Part shown: piece by piece, positions 8,077 to 16,719 of the stretch
Layout: every line of letters begins with the position of its first letter
How positions within the stretch are numbered: the stretch's first letter is position 1
Made by a program: the position numbers and the translations under genes
The notes under the pieces: generated by a model
What the model saw: only the letters and a program-made list of their open reading frames with translations
Told to the model about the DNA's origin: nothing
The model's database searches: none
Source: Pseudomonas sp. PH1b
GTDB lineage: Bacteria; Pseudomonadota; Gammaproteobacteria; Pseudomonadales; Pseudomonadaceae
Assembly: GCF_000633395.1 (NCBI RefSeq)
Contig: NZ_AYMU01000012.1
Span: 1-64,000 of the forward strand
Direction: 5' to 3'
DNA: 64,000 nt

Positions 8077-8156
8077 CTTTTGCTGTCGATGGTCGCATTC
8101 ACAAAAGGCCCTGCCCTGGCATGTAATGGGCCTATAACAAAAAGGATAAAAGCCTT

Positions 8157-8699
8157 ATGCCCCGTGCCTTAGAGACCCTGGCTGCGCTAACCCTGAGCCT
8201 GGCCCTGGACGCCGCCCAGGCCGCTGCCCCGCTGTTTTCCGCCGAGGGCTATCGCACCCGCCTGTACCGCAGCCCGACCCCGCTGCAGATCGACCAGGGC
8301 CGGATCATCGACACCCCGGGCCTGCAACAACTGCTCAAGGAGCAACCGGCGCCACTGCTGATCGACGTCTACCGCCGGCAATGGCTGCAGGGCCGCTTCA
8401 TCGACAGCGAGCCCCACGCCAACCTCCCCGGCAGCCACTGGCTGGCCAATACTGGCGACGGCGAACTGAGCCCCGAATGGCAGGCCTATTTCGCCGGCAA
8501 CCTGCAACGCCTGAGCCACGCCGACCCGCAACGCGCCCTGGTGTTCTATTGCCGTGCCGATTGCTGGCTGAGCTGGAACGCGGTAAAACGCGCGGCAGCC
8601 CTGGGCTATAGGAACCTCTACTGGTACCGCGACGGCCTGGATGCCTGGGAAGCCGCCGGCCTGCCCGTGGAAGCGGCCCGGCCGCAACCCTTTCCCTGA
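8157..8699 (+). CDS. PQQ-dependent catabolism-associated CXXCW-family protein (rhodanese-like)
   Basis: A 180-residue exported protein; the signal peptide ends near residue 22 (DAAQA). It has the rhodanese-like layout of a family found beside PQQ-dependent alcohol dehydrogenases. The family is named for a CXXCW motif; here the active loop reads C132-R-A-D-C136-W137, with three residues between the cysteines. The typical LIDVYRRQW and LYWYRDGLDAW segments are present. The role is unproven, probably thiol chemistry in the periplasm. AAGGA lies about nine bases before the ATG. It precedes the agmR-type regulator by 54 bases and probably shares its promoter. Confidence 0.85.
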   Translation: MPRALETLAALTLSLALDAAQAAAPLFSAEGYRTRLYRSPTPLQIDQGRIIDTPGLQQLLKEQPAPLLIDVYRRQWLQGRFIDSEPHANLPGSHWLANTGDGELSPEWQAYFAGNLQRLSHADPQRALVFYCRADCWLSWNAVKRAAALGYRNLYWYRDGLDAWEAAGLPVEAARPQPFP

Positions 8700-8753
8700 G
8701 CGCCGCAGCACGGCGTTGCCGCCCCCATAACCACAATAACGAGGTGAAAGGCC

Positions 8754-9419
8754 ATGTATAAAATTCTGATAGCCGACGATCACCCACTGTTTCGCGAAGC
8801 CATCCACAACGTCATCAGCGACGGATTTCCCGGCAGCGAGGTGATGGAAACCGCCGACCTGGACAGCGCCCTGGCCCTGACCCAGGAACACGACGACCTC
8901 GACCTGATCCTGCTGGACCTGAACATGCCCGGCATGCACGGCCTCAACGGCCTGATCACCCTGCGCAACGAAGCGCCGACCATTCCGGTGGTGATCGTGT
9001 CCGCCGAGCAGGACAAGCAGATCGTGCTCCAGGCCATCACCTACGGCGCCGTGGGTTTCATCACCAAATCCTCACCGCGCTCGCAGATGACCGATGCCAT
9101 CGAACAGATCCTCAACGGCAACGTGTACCTGCCGCCGGACATCATCCGCACCCAGAAAAGCCAGCCGGGGCGGCGCAACAGCGAGCCCCCGAGCTTCCCC
9201 CCGGAACTGCTCCAGGCCCTGACCCGCAAACAGCTGCTGGTGCTGGAACGGATGACCAAGGGCGAGTCGAACAAACAGATCGCCTACACCCTGGACATTG
9301 CCGAAACCACGGTGAAGGCCCACGTCTCGGCGATTTTGCGCAAGCTCAATGTGCACAACCGGGTGCAAGCGATCCTCAGTGCTGGGGATATTGATTTCGG
9401 CGCCTACCTGCGCCGCTGA
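8754..9419 (+). CDS. agmR: LuxR-family response regulator, AgmR/ErbR type
   Basis: A 221-residue regulator with a receiver domain (D8, D9, phospho-acceptor D55 in LLDLNMPG) and a C-terminal LuxR helix-turn-helix at about 155-215 ([20 protein letters not shown]). It closely resembles AgmR/ErbR, the regulator of quinoprotein ethanol oxidation in pseudomonads (also called PedR1 in P. putida). GAGGTG lies seven bases before the ATG. The cognate kinase is not adjacent on the same strand; the convergent hybrid kinase at 9972-12614 is a candidate. Confidence 0.88.
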   Translation: MYKILIADDHPLFREAIHNVISDGFPGSEVMETADLDSALALTQEHDDLDLILLDLNMPGMHGLNGLITLRNEAPTIPVVIVSAEQDKQIVLQAITYGAVGFITKSSPRSQMTDAIEQILNGNVYLPPDIIRTQKSQPGRRNSEPPSFPPELLQALTRKQLLVLERMTKGESNKQIAYTLDIAETTVKAHVSAILRKLNVHNRVQAILSAGDIDFGAYLRR

Positions 9420-9444
9420 ATTCAGATGAGCGTGCCGCCGATCC

Positions 9445-9966
9445 TGTAGGAGCCGGCTTGCCGGCGAAGGCGATCTTGCGGGCCCCTTCGCTGGCGAGCC
9501 AGCTCCTACAGCTGTCAGTGATTCCGTGGGGGGGCCTGTAGGAGCCGGCTTGCCGGCGAAGGCGGTCTTGCGGGCCCCTTCGCTGGCAAGCCAGCTCCTA
9601 CAGCTGTCAGTGATTTCGTGGGGGGCCCTGTAGGAGCCGGCTTGCCGGCGAAGGCGATCTTGCGGGCCCCTTCGCTGGCGAGCCAGCTCCTACAGCAGTC
9701 AGTGATTTCGTGGGGGCCTGTAGGAGCCGGCTTGCCGGCGAAGGCGGTCTTGCGGGCCTCTTCGCTGGCGAGCCAGCTCCTACAGCTGTCAGTGATTTCG
9801 TGGAGAGCCCTGTAGGAGCCGGCTTGCCGGCGAAGGCGGTCTTGCGGGCCTCTTCGCTGGCGAGCCAGCTCCTACGGCAGTCAGTGATTCCGTGGGGGCC
9901 CTGTAGGAGCCGGCTTGCCGGCGAAGGCGATCTTGCGGGCGCCTTCGCTGGCAAGCCAGCTCCTAC
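9445..9966. repeat. Tandem REPIN array, six units of about 91 bases
   Basis: Units start at about 9445, 9537, 9629, 9719, 9811 and 9902. Each is GTAGGAGCCGGCTTGCCGGC, a short spacer with CTTGCGGGCC, then CTTCGCTGGC(A/G)AGCCAGCTC, then a spacer with GTCAGTGATTTCGTGG. It fills the convergent gap between the agmR-type regulator and the hybrid kinase. Confidence 0.92.
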
Positions 9967-9971
9967 GGTTG

Positions 9972-12614
9972 TCAGGGATGCCGCGTTGGGCTCAGGAGGT
10001 GGCTAATGGCGGTCTTGAGTTTCATCGGCCGCACCGGTTTGTGCATCAGGGTGTGGCCCAGTTCGCGCAGTTGCTGTTTGAGCTCGTTGCTGTAGTTGGC
10101 GGTGATCATCATCGCCGGGATCACCAGGGCGCGGCGGGCGTTGATTCGCGCGACCGCATCGATGCCGTTCTGTTGCTGGTCCAGGTGGTAGTCGGCAATC
10201 AGCAGGTCGGCCTCGGCACGGTAGTCGTCCACTTGGCGCGCCAGGTCTTCTTCGGACAAGGCGGTGATCACCTGGCAGCCCCAGCCTTCAAGCAGGGTGC
10301 GCATGCCGGCGCAGATCGCCGCGTCGTTATCCAGCACCCAGATCCGCGCGCCCTGTAAACGTTCCAGCAGGGCTTCCCCCAGTTCCGGGCGCGGCGCTGG
10401 CACCGGCGCGCTGGCGCTGATCGGCACTTGCACGCTGAACACCGAACCGCGCCCCGGCCAGGAGCGCACGCCGATGCGGTGCCCGAGAATCCCGGCAATC
10501 TTCTCGACAATGGCCAGCCCCAGGCCCAGGCCGCGATCCTGGTCCGGGCGCTGTTCTTCGCCACGCTTGAACTCCTGGAAGATTTCCTCCAGGCGTTCGG
10601 CGGCGATGCCCATGCCGCTGTCCCAGACTTCCACCGACAGCCAGTGCCCCTGGCGCCGGCAGCCCAGCACCACGCGGCCCTGGCGGGTGTAGCGGATGGC
10701 GTTGCTCAGCAGGTTGCGCAGAATCCGCGCCAGCAGTTGGATGTCGCTGCGCACCAGCGCCGAGCAGGCCACGAAGTGCAGTTCCAGGCCCTCGCTGCGG
10801 GCCACCTGGGCGTACTCGGCGGCGAGGTTTTCCAGCAGTTCGCTCAAGGCAAAGGGCGCGATATCGGCCTTGATCACCCCGGCATCGAGCTTGGAAATGT
10901 CCACCAGGGTGCCCAGCAGGTTTTCCACATCCTCCAGGGAGTTGCTGACATTGCGCACCAGGGCGCTGCTGGCCTGGGGGTCGCGACGCTCGAGCAAGGC
11001 GCTGGTGAACAGCCGCGCGGCGTTCAGAGGTTGCAGCAGGTCATGGCTGACCGCGGCGAGGAACTTGGTCTTCGACAGGTTGGCTCGTTCGGCCTCGGCC
11101 TTGGCTTCGCGCAAGCGTGATTCGACCCGGCTGCGCTCTTCGATCTCGCGCAGCAGTTGCTGGTTGAGGGTGGTGAGTTCGGCGGTGCGTTCGCGTACCC
11201 GCAGTTCCAGGTTCTGGTAGGCCTGATGCAGGGCCTCGGCGGTGCGCCGGCGCTCGGTGATGTCGCGGATCAGCACGAAGATCCCCACCACCTCGCCATT
11301 GGCCAGGCGGTTGGGCACGTAGGAGCGGAGCATGTAGCGCTCCTGGTTGTTGATGTTGGTCTCGGCGAATTCGAAGGTCACGCTCTCCCCGGCCAGGGCC
11401 CGCTCCACATAGCTTTCCAGGCGCTGGTAGTGCTGCTCGCTGTGCACCTCGCGCAGGCTCTGGCCGAGCATCACGCCCCGCGGCCAGCAGTACCACTCCT
11501 CATAGACCTTGTTGGTGAACTCGTACACCAGGTCGGCATTCAGGTAGGCGATCAGCGCCGGCACATGGTCGGTGATCAGGCGGATCCAGCGTTCGCTTTC
11601 ACTCAGGGCCTCGGCGTGCTGGTAGCGTTCGGTGATGTCGGTGAAGGTGTTGACGAAACCGCCGGTGGGCAACGGATGGGTGCGAATCTCCAGCACCCGG
11701 CCATCGCTCAGGCGCTGTTCGCATTCGTGGATCGGCCGGCCGTTGGCGTCGCGGCTGTCGGGGCTCAGCAGGCGCAGTTCGCTGTCGCCGATGACCTCGG
11801 CAAACAAGCGATGCGCGGCCACTGGGGCCAGCCCGCTGAGTTCGAGGAAGCGCCGGTTCCACAACTCCAGCACGCCCTCGGCGCTGACCATGGCCACGCC
11901 CTGGGACAGGTTGTCCACCGCCCGTTGCAGCAGGTGGGACTTTTGCGCCACCGCCTGTTCCCGGCGCAGGGTTTCGCTGTGCTTGACCTCAGTGATGTCG
12001 GTGAACAGGATCACCCGCCCGCCTTCCCGGGTCGGCCGCTCGCTGACCTGCAGCCAGCGGCCGTTGTGCAGGCGATAGAGCAACTGCTCTTCACCGCCAC
12101 TGCGCGGTTCCTCGCTGAACAGCCCGGTGCTGGTCAGCAACCTGCGCACTTCCGAGAGGCGCATGCCGGCCATGATCCGCACCCGGCTGTGGCTCCAGAA
12201 GGCGCGGAAGCGGCTGTTGAACAGGACGATGCGCTGCTCCTGGTCGAACAGCACGAAGGCGTCGGAAATGCTCTCGATGGCGTCGATCAGGTGCTGGTGC
12301 GCCGTCTCGGCCCGCAGCCGCGCTTCGCTGAGCAAATGGTTGCCGGCCTTGAGCTCGGCCATGGCCTGGTTCAGGGCGTCGGTGCGTTCGCGCACCTGCT
12401 CGGCCAGCACCACCGAATGCTGGAACGCCGCATAAGGATCGTTGCCGCGGGTGATGCCGGATTCGACCCGCTCGATCAGCGCGCTGTTGATCCGCCGCAG
12501 CTTGCGGTTCTCGCGCTGCAGGCAGTCGAGCTGGGCTTGCAGCTCAGCGGCGGGCCGGAGTTCGACTGCGGGCAATGGCGACCCCGGTGAAGGTCTGGTT
12601 AATGTGCATGCCAT
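9972..12614 (-). CDS. PAS-containing hybrid sensor histidine kinase/response regulator (NahK/ErcS'-like)
   Basis: An 880-residue cytoplasmic hybrid kinase. After an N-terminal coiled coil (about 22-100) come three PAS domains (about 105-215, 235-340 and 350-460) and a second coiled coil. The HisKA domain has H524 (AVSHDLLQPLNAARL) and the HATPase domain has RNLLSNAIRYT and DSGMGI/GLGLGLAIVEK. A C-terminal receiver domain carries D808 (LIADYHLD). No transmembrane segment is visible. The assigned ATG overlaps the upstream FIST gene by 71 bases; a TTG 39 bases downstream of it would shorten the overlap. A FIST gene plus hybrid kinase next to the quinoprotein regulators is the P. putida arrangement too. 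Confidence 0.88.
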   Translation of the reverse strand: MACTLTRPSPGSPLPAVELRPAAELQAQLDCLQRENRKLRRINSALIERVESGITRGNDPYAAFQHSVVLAEQVRERTDALNQAMAELKAGNHLLSEARLRAETAHQHLIDAIESISDAFVLFDQEQRIVLFNSRFRAFWSHSRVRIMAGMRLSEVRRLLTSTGLFSEEPRSGGEEQLLYRLHNGRWLQVSERPTREGGRVILFTDITEVKHSETLRREQAVAQKSHLLQRAVDNLSQGVAMVSAEGVLELWNRRFLELSGLAPVAAHRLFAEVIGDSELRLLSPDSRDANGRPIHECEQRLSDGRVLEIRTHPLPTGGFVNTFTDITERYQHAEALSESERWIRLITDHVPALIAYLNADLVYEFTNKVYEEWYCWPRGVMLGQSLREVHSEQHYQRLESYVERALAGESVTFEFAETNINNQERYMLRSYVPNRLANGEVVGIFVLIRDITERRRTAEALHQAYQNLELRVRERTAELTTLNQQLLREIEERSRVESRLREAKAEAERANLSKTKFLAAVSHDLLQPLNAARLFTSALLERRDPQASSALVRNVSNSLEDVENLLGTLVDISKLDAGVIKADIAPFALSELLENLAAEYAQVARSEGLELHFVACSALVRSDIQLLARILRNLLSNAIRYTRQGRVVLGCRRQGHWLSVEVWDSGMGIAAERLEEIFQEFKRGEEQRPDQDRGLGLGLAIVEKIAGILGHRIGVRSWPGRGSVFSVQVPISASAPVPAPRPELGEALLERLQGARIWVLDNDAAICAGMRTLLEGWGCQVITALSEEDLARQVDDYRAEADLLIADYHLDQQQNGIDAVARINARRALVIPAMMITANYSNELKQQLRELGHTLMHKPVRPMKLKTAISHLLSPTRHP

Positions 12615-13707
12615 TGAACTGTTCTCCGTAGGTGTTGAAACCCATCACCCGCTGTTCCCGCAAAAAGGCCCCGATCTGCTCCAGGCTGCCCTGCCCCTCC
12701 AGTTCCAGGCGGCGCAAAAAGCAGTCGCAGCCAATGGTCAGCAACAGCCCGCCGAGGCGCTGCTGCAAGCCGTCGAACAGCTGTTGCAGGTTGGGCAGCA
12801 AGGGGCCGGGGGTCATGGCGGTGAGGACGATGCCGTTCTCCACCGCGCAGTAGAAACTCAGGCTCAGGTCCGGGTGCACCTGCTGCACCGCGCGCACGTA
12901 ATAGTGCTGGTTGATCCGCACCGCCAGCGGGTGGGCGGCGAACACCCGATGGTCGAGCTGCGCCAGGGGCACGCCGATCAGCCGCGCGTACTCCTCGGCG
13001 GCGGGCTCGGCGTTCAGTTCATAGACCCGGCGTAAAGTACTGTCGGCGCCGGTGACCACCAGTTTTTCTTCCCGAGGCTGGATGTGGTGGGTGGTGAACA
13101 CCTCGAAATCCAGCCAGGTGTTGACCAGCACCAGCACCGCCGCGCCGCTGTGGAACTCGCCGCCGAAATACACGTGGGTGTGGGTCAGGTAGTTGTCATC
13201 GCCGGCCGAACCGCCGAAATGCGGAATGTCCCCCAGGGCCGCGCTGAGGGCAGCCAGGACCATTTCCTCGCGGCTCGACAGGCCGTCTAGCAGGGTCAGG
13301 GCGAAGCTGTTGCCCTTGATCGGCGCCAGGGTATTGCTGCGGCAACGGCCCACCAGGCGTTCGACCATCTGCTGGGCGTCGATCAGGCTGAAGTGCTCCA
13401 TCTGGTCGATCAGTTCGGCGGCGATGGAAAAGTGCCGGTGATCGAAGCCGATGGCGGTCACGCAATTGCGCCCGTAGCCCAGGGGAGTGATTTCCCCGGC
13501 GCTGGTGCAGCCCACCAGGGGGATGCCACCGAAGCTCTGCTGCAGGGCCGGGCCCAGGGTGTACAGCGGGTATTCGGCGGAACAGAAAAACAGCACGAAG
13601 CCCAAGTGCGGATGCAGCAACTGGCCGGCCAGGTCCTGGGCCACCTGCTGCGGATCGACGGCCTGGGACATGGCACTGACCACGCCCTCGCTCTGGGCTT
13701 GCTGCAT
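12544..13707 (-). CDS. FIST signal-transduction protein
   Basis: A 387-residue protein with an N-terminal FIST domain (about 1-205; GCTSAGEITP, GGSAGDD) and a C-terminal FIST_C domain (about 220-370). FIST domains are predicted small-ligand sensors, possibly for amino acids. The start is the ATG with GGAGG five bases upstream; a 10-codon extension is possible but lacks a ribosome site. It overlaps and precedes the hybrid kinase, so the pair probably forms a sensor complex: FIST binds the signal and the kinase relays it. The promoter side carries a TACTTGGGTAGC palindrome related to the exaA operator. Confidence 0.88.
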   Translation of the reverse strand: MQQAQSEGVVSAMSQAVDPQQVAQDLAGQLLHPHLGFVLFFCSAEYPLYTLGPALQQSFGGIPLVGCTSAGEITPLGYGRNCVTAIGFDHRHFSIAAELIDQMEHFSLIDAQQMVERLVGRCRSNTLAPIKGNSFALTLLDGLSSREEMVLAALSAALGDIPHFGGSAGDDNYLTHTHVYFGGEFHSGAAVLVLVNTWLDFEVFTTHHIQPREEKLVVTGADSTLRRVYELNAEPAAEEYARLIGVPLAQLDHRVFAAHPLAVRINQHYYVRAVQQVHPDLSLSFYCAVENGIVLTAMTPGPLLPNLQQLFDGLQQRLGGLLLTIGCDCFLRRLELEGQGSLEQIGAFLREQRVMGFNTYGEQFNGMHINQTFTGVAIARSRTPARR

Positions 13708-13768
13708 CGTCGCCTCCGGCGCGGGTTGTCTGAGCAATGAGTGTACGAAGCCGGCCCCGGGGCACGAA

Positions 13769-13785
13769 TGCTACTTGGGTAGCGG
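13769..13785. promoter_or_regulatory. Operator-like palindrome upstream of the FIST/kinase operon
   Basis: GCTACTTGGGTAGC has perfect GCTAC/GTAGC arms, with a further GGGTAG just after. It lies about 65 bases before the FIST start. It resembles, less closely, the TACTACC-TT-GGTAGTA copies elsewhere in the cluster. Confidence 0.4.
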
Positions 13786-13838
13786 GTAGCCGGTTCCATG
13801 GGTGTAGGTGCCCGGCCGCCTGAATGCCCGACCACCGT

Positions 13839-14052
13839 GTAGGAGCTGGCTTGCCAGCGAAGGCGTCGGCCGGCCTGGTGCAGGGCTTACGGGCCTCTTC
13901 GCCGGCAAGCCGGCTCCTACAGGGGAAGGTGTAGATACGGGAAATAGAGGGAAAGCCGGGCGCGACCTCCGTAGGAGCTGGCTTGCCAGCGAAGGCGTCG
14001 GCCAGCCTGGTGCAAGGCTGGCGGGCCTCTTCGCCGGCAAGCCGGCTCCTAC
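13839..14052. repeat. Two REPIN units, 132-base period
   Basis: Units at 13839-13920 and 13971-14052, each GTAGGAGCTGGCTTGCCAGC then GCCGGCAAGCCGGCTCCTAC. A shared spacer (GTACGGGAAATAGAGGGAA type) follows each, so the whole 132-base unit was duplicated. Confidence 0.88.
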
Positions 14053-14090
14053 AGGGAAGGCGTAGGTACGGGAAATAGAGGGAATGCGGG

Positions 14091-14129
14091 GCGCCGGCCC
14101 GGGCGCGATGCGCACGCCAGGGCCGGCGC
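14091..14129 (-). terminator. Hairpin terminator candidate after the porin gene
   Basis: A perfect ten-pair inverted repeat, GCGCCGGCCC (14091-14100) with GGGCCGGCGC (14120-14129), five bases past the porin stop codon on the minus strand. There is an additional inner GGCG/CGCC pairing. No clear U-tract follows. Confidence 0.5.
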
Positions 14130-14134
14130 TGGGG

Positions 14135-15319
14135 TTACCAGGTCAGCACGGCACCCACGGCGAAGGTGTCGGTGTTTTCGTTCTGCGCATTGGTGTGGTG
14201 GCCGTCGATCTCGAACTGGTTGTATTCGGCCACCAGCTTGAGGTTGTCGTTGATGTCGTGGAACAGCGCCACGCCCCGGGTCTGGTAGTCGGCGCCGCTG
14301 CCGACCACGCCGTTGCCGTCGTCCTTAGTCTTGCCGTAGGACAGCGCCAGGCGGTTCTTGCCCACCTTGTACGAGCCCTGCAGCAGGTAGCCCTTGCTGT
14401 CGACATTGCGCAGGGTGGCTTCGCCGGCGTTGTTGGTGAAGAACGGATTGATGCCCTTGGCCTGGAACCCGGAACCGGTCAGGGACAAGCCGCCCATCTT
14501 GGCCTGCAGGCCATAGCCCAGGCCCTTGGAGGTCACCGATTGCACGTTGGGGTCGGTGTTGTCGGAGGTCTGGTAGCTGCCGTTGAGCCAGCTGTAGAAC
14601 TTGGCCCCGCCCAGGTCGAACTGGTAGGTGATCTCGCTCTCGGTGCGCGGGTTCTTCTGGTAGGCCTTGCCCAGGGCGCTGCTGTCGTTGGTGTCCACCG
14701 GGTCGAGGATGCCCACCGCCACCCGCAGGCCGTCCATCAGCGGGCTGCGATAAGTGATCTGCGACGACGGAAAGGGATAGGGATAACCGCTGCCGATGTT
14801 GCCGAACGACACCCCGCCGCCGTCCACCAGCCCCAGGCTGTCGCTGACCTGGCCGTACCCGGCGAGCATTTCATCGAGCAGGATGTTGGACCGGGCGAAC
14901 AGGCCGAAGTCCTTGCCGATCAGCACCTCGCCCCACTCCGGGTTGGCCACGGTGCCGTAGAACTGGCGCACGTCGATGGCGGTGTCGGTGCCGTTGGTTT
15001 CGCTGTCGTTGATGGTGACCCAGAACGAGGCCCGGGCGCCGAGCTTGAGGTCGTCCACCTGCTTGCCCATGGTGAAGCCCAGGTAGTTGGGCAGAAAGCC
15101 CATCTTCACCCGCGCCTGCCGGCGGTCGTACTGGTCGCCGGCGCGGTCGACGTCGCTGTTGACGTAGAAGGCGTTGATGTAGCCGTCGGTGGCGAAGGTG
15201 GTCTGGTCCTTGTCGTACAGCAGGATCTCGGCTTCGGCGACAGAGCCCAGGCCAAGGGTCGACAGGCCGACGATCAGGGCCGGAATCAAGGGGTACTGGC
15301 AGTTCTTATTGTTATGCAT
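14135..15319 (-). CDS. Outer-membrane porin
   Basis: A 394-residue beta-barrel porin of the Gram-negative general porin type. The signal peptide ends near residue 29 (GSVAEA). Alternating amphipathic strands, the motif RQARVKMGFLPNYLG and a terminal Trp (GAVLTW), the outer-membrane assembly signal, are visible. GGAG lies seven bases before the ATG. It sits between the alcohol-oxidation cluster and the D-lysine cluster. A weak CACTACC-TG-GAGTA motif at 15472-15485 upstream may link it to the former, in which case it would admit alcohols or acids; this is a guess. Confidence 0.85.
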   Translation of the reverse strand: MHNNKNCQYPLIPALIVGLSTLGLGSVAEAEILLYDKDQTTFATDGYINAFYVNSDVDRAGDQYDRRQARVKMGFLPNYLGFTMGKQVDDLKLGARASFWVTINDSETNGTDTAIDVRQFYGTVANPEWGEVLIGKDFGLFARSNILLDEMLAGYGQVSDSLGLVDGGGVSFGNIGSGYPYPFPSSQITYRSPLMDGLRVAVGILDPVDTNDSSALGKAYQKNPRTESEITYQFDLGGAKFYSWLNGSYQTSDNTDPNVQSVTSKGLGYGLQAKMGGLSLTGSGFQAKGINPFFTNNAGEATLRNVDSKGYLLQGSYKVGKNRLALSYGKTKDDGNGVVGSGADYQTRGVALFHDINDNLKLVAEYNQFEIDGHHTNAQNENTDTFAVGAVLTW

Positions 15320-15543
15320 GGCGCGCTCCGCAATCGGGGGACGAGTTGTCGGAGGCGATTATCGAAACCCGCCAAGGCCGCCCATAGGCTGCCTTGGGGG
15401 CAAGTTCACGGTGCTTTCGAGGGGCTGGCAGGGAGCGGCAAATCCGATCCACGACCGGCCCGCTACCGGGCCCACTACCTGGAGTAACACCAAGGGCTCA
15501 TGGACCCGGGTGCGAAGGGATCAAGCCCTTAGTCGTCGGCCGT

Positions 15544-16590
15544 TTAGTCGTCCCCCGCCAAGGCCCGCAGTCGCGCCAGCTCGGCAGCGGCCAGGGGAAT
15601 GCCCTCTTGCAGGGATTTGGCCCGGGTGCGGTAGCGCCGATCCCCCGGCATACGCTCCAGGCCCACGGCCTGCATCTGCCGCACCAGCTCGCCGCTGCGC
15701 TGGGCAAACCGCCCGCCGCCGAGGTGGTTGGGGTCGATGACGATCAGCAGTTGCCCGGTCCAGGGCGTCTGCGCCCCCGGGTGTTGCGACCAGTCGAACT
15801 CGAAGGAGAAGTTGCCACCGGTCAGCGCCGCCGCCAGCAGCTCCACCATCATCGACAGCGCCGAGCCCTTGTGCCCGCCAAAGGGCAGCAAGGCGCCGCC
15901 GTCGAGAATCGCTGCCGGATCGCAAGTGGGCTGGCCGTCGCGGTCCACCCCCATGCCCGGTGGCAGTTGCTGGCCCTGGCGCTTGGCGATCTGCACATCG
16001 CCGTGGGCAATGGCGCTGGTGGCCAGGTCGAAGACGATGGGCTCGGCGCCCTCGCGGGGTGCGGCAAAGGCAATCGGGTTGGTGCCGAACAGCGGGCGCT
16101 GGGCGCCATGGGGCACCACGCAGGTCATGCTGTTGACCAGGCTCAGGGCCACCAGGCCTTCTTCGGCGAAGGGCTCGACATCCGGCCACAAGGCCGCGAA
16201 GTGATGGGAATTGCGAATCGCCAACACCGCGATCCCGGCGCTGCGGGCCTTGCTCAGCAGCAGCGCGCGGGCCGCCGCCAGGGCCGGCTGGGCAAAGCCG
16301 CCTGCGGCGTCCACCGCCACCACGCCGGGGGCCACATCTTCCACTTGCGGCAGCGCCTGCCCATTCACCCAGCCGCTGGCCAGGGACGACAGGTAGCCGG
16401 GAATGCGAAACACCCCGTGGCTGTGGGAACCATCGCGCTGGGCCCGGGCGCAGTTGTCGGCCAGCACCCGGGCCACCTCGGCAGAGGTGCCGTGGCGAAG
16501 AAAAATCCGTTGCAGCAAGTCGGTCAAGGCAGGCAGGTCGAGGCACTCGACGGGTGCCTGCGCCAGGGTCGCGTGGTTCGCGTCGGTCAT
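15544..16590 (-). CDS. dpkA: Delta1-piperideine-2-carboxylate reductase (Ldh2/malate dehydrogenase family)
   Basis: A 348-residue NAD(P)H-dependent reductase of the Ldh2 fold. Conserved pieces are SHGVFRIPGYL (about 57), NSHHFAALWPD (about 127), FGTNPIAFAAP (about 167) and FGGHKGSALSMMVE (about 238). In P. putida the homologue reduces Delta1-piperideine-2-carboxylate to L-pipecolate in D-lysine catabolism, next to an RpiR regulator, an amino-acid ABC transporter and amaD, exactly the arrangement here. It may also reduce Delta1-pyrroline-2-carboxylate. It is transcribed divergently from the regulator. Confidence 0.87.
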   Translation of the reverse strand: MTDANHATLAQAPVECLDLPALTDLLQRIFLRHGTSAEVARVLADNCARAQRDGSHSHGVFRIPGYLSSLASGWVNGQALPQVEDVAPGVVAVDAAGGFAQPALAAARALLLSKARSAGIAVLAIRNSHHFAALWPDVEPFAEEGLVALSLVNSMTCVVPHGAQRPLFGTNPIAFAAPREGAEPIVFDLATSAIAHGDVQIAKRQGQQLPPGMGVDRDGQPTCDPAAILDGGALLPFGGHKGSALSMMVELLAAALTGGNFSFEFDWSQHPGAQTPWTGQLLIVIDPNHLGGGRFAQRSGELVRQMQAVGLERMPGDRRYRTRAKSLQEGIPLAAAELARLRALAGDD

Positions 16591-16605
16591 TGCAGCTCCA
16601 TTGGA

Positions 16606-16711
16606 ATTGTTATTGGAAGGTGCCTGACTATCGCGTCACGCCAGTTAACTGTCAAATATTGACTTAATGACAGAAAACATTCATTTTCCATTGTCAACGG
16701 CCAATAACAAT
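16606..16711. promoter_or_regulatory. Divergent dpkA/RpiR control region with an 11-bp inverted repeat
   Basis: ATTGTTATTGG (16606-16616) and its perfect inverse CCAATAACAAT (16701-16711) sit just inside the dpkA and regulator starts respectively. Between them is a second palindrome, GTCAAATATTGAC (16651-16663). The gap is AT-rich against its surroundings. This looks like a two-site operator for the adjacent RpiR regulator, possibly with looping. Confidence 0.55.
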
Positions 16712-16719
16712 GAAAACCC

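Noticed and set aside
9445-9966. Regularly spaced repeats that could be mistaken for a CRISPR array
   Set aside because: The spacers are themselves repeated, units are internally palindromic REP pairs and no cas genes are nearby.
15544-16590. Reading of dpkA as a malate or ureidoglycolate dehydrogenase
   Set aside because: The fold is shared, but the linked RpiR regulator, basic amino-acid transporter and amaD match the D-lysine cluster; a dual role in proline derivatives cannot be excluded.
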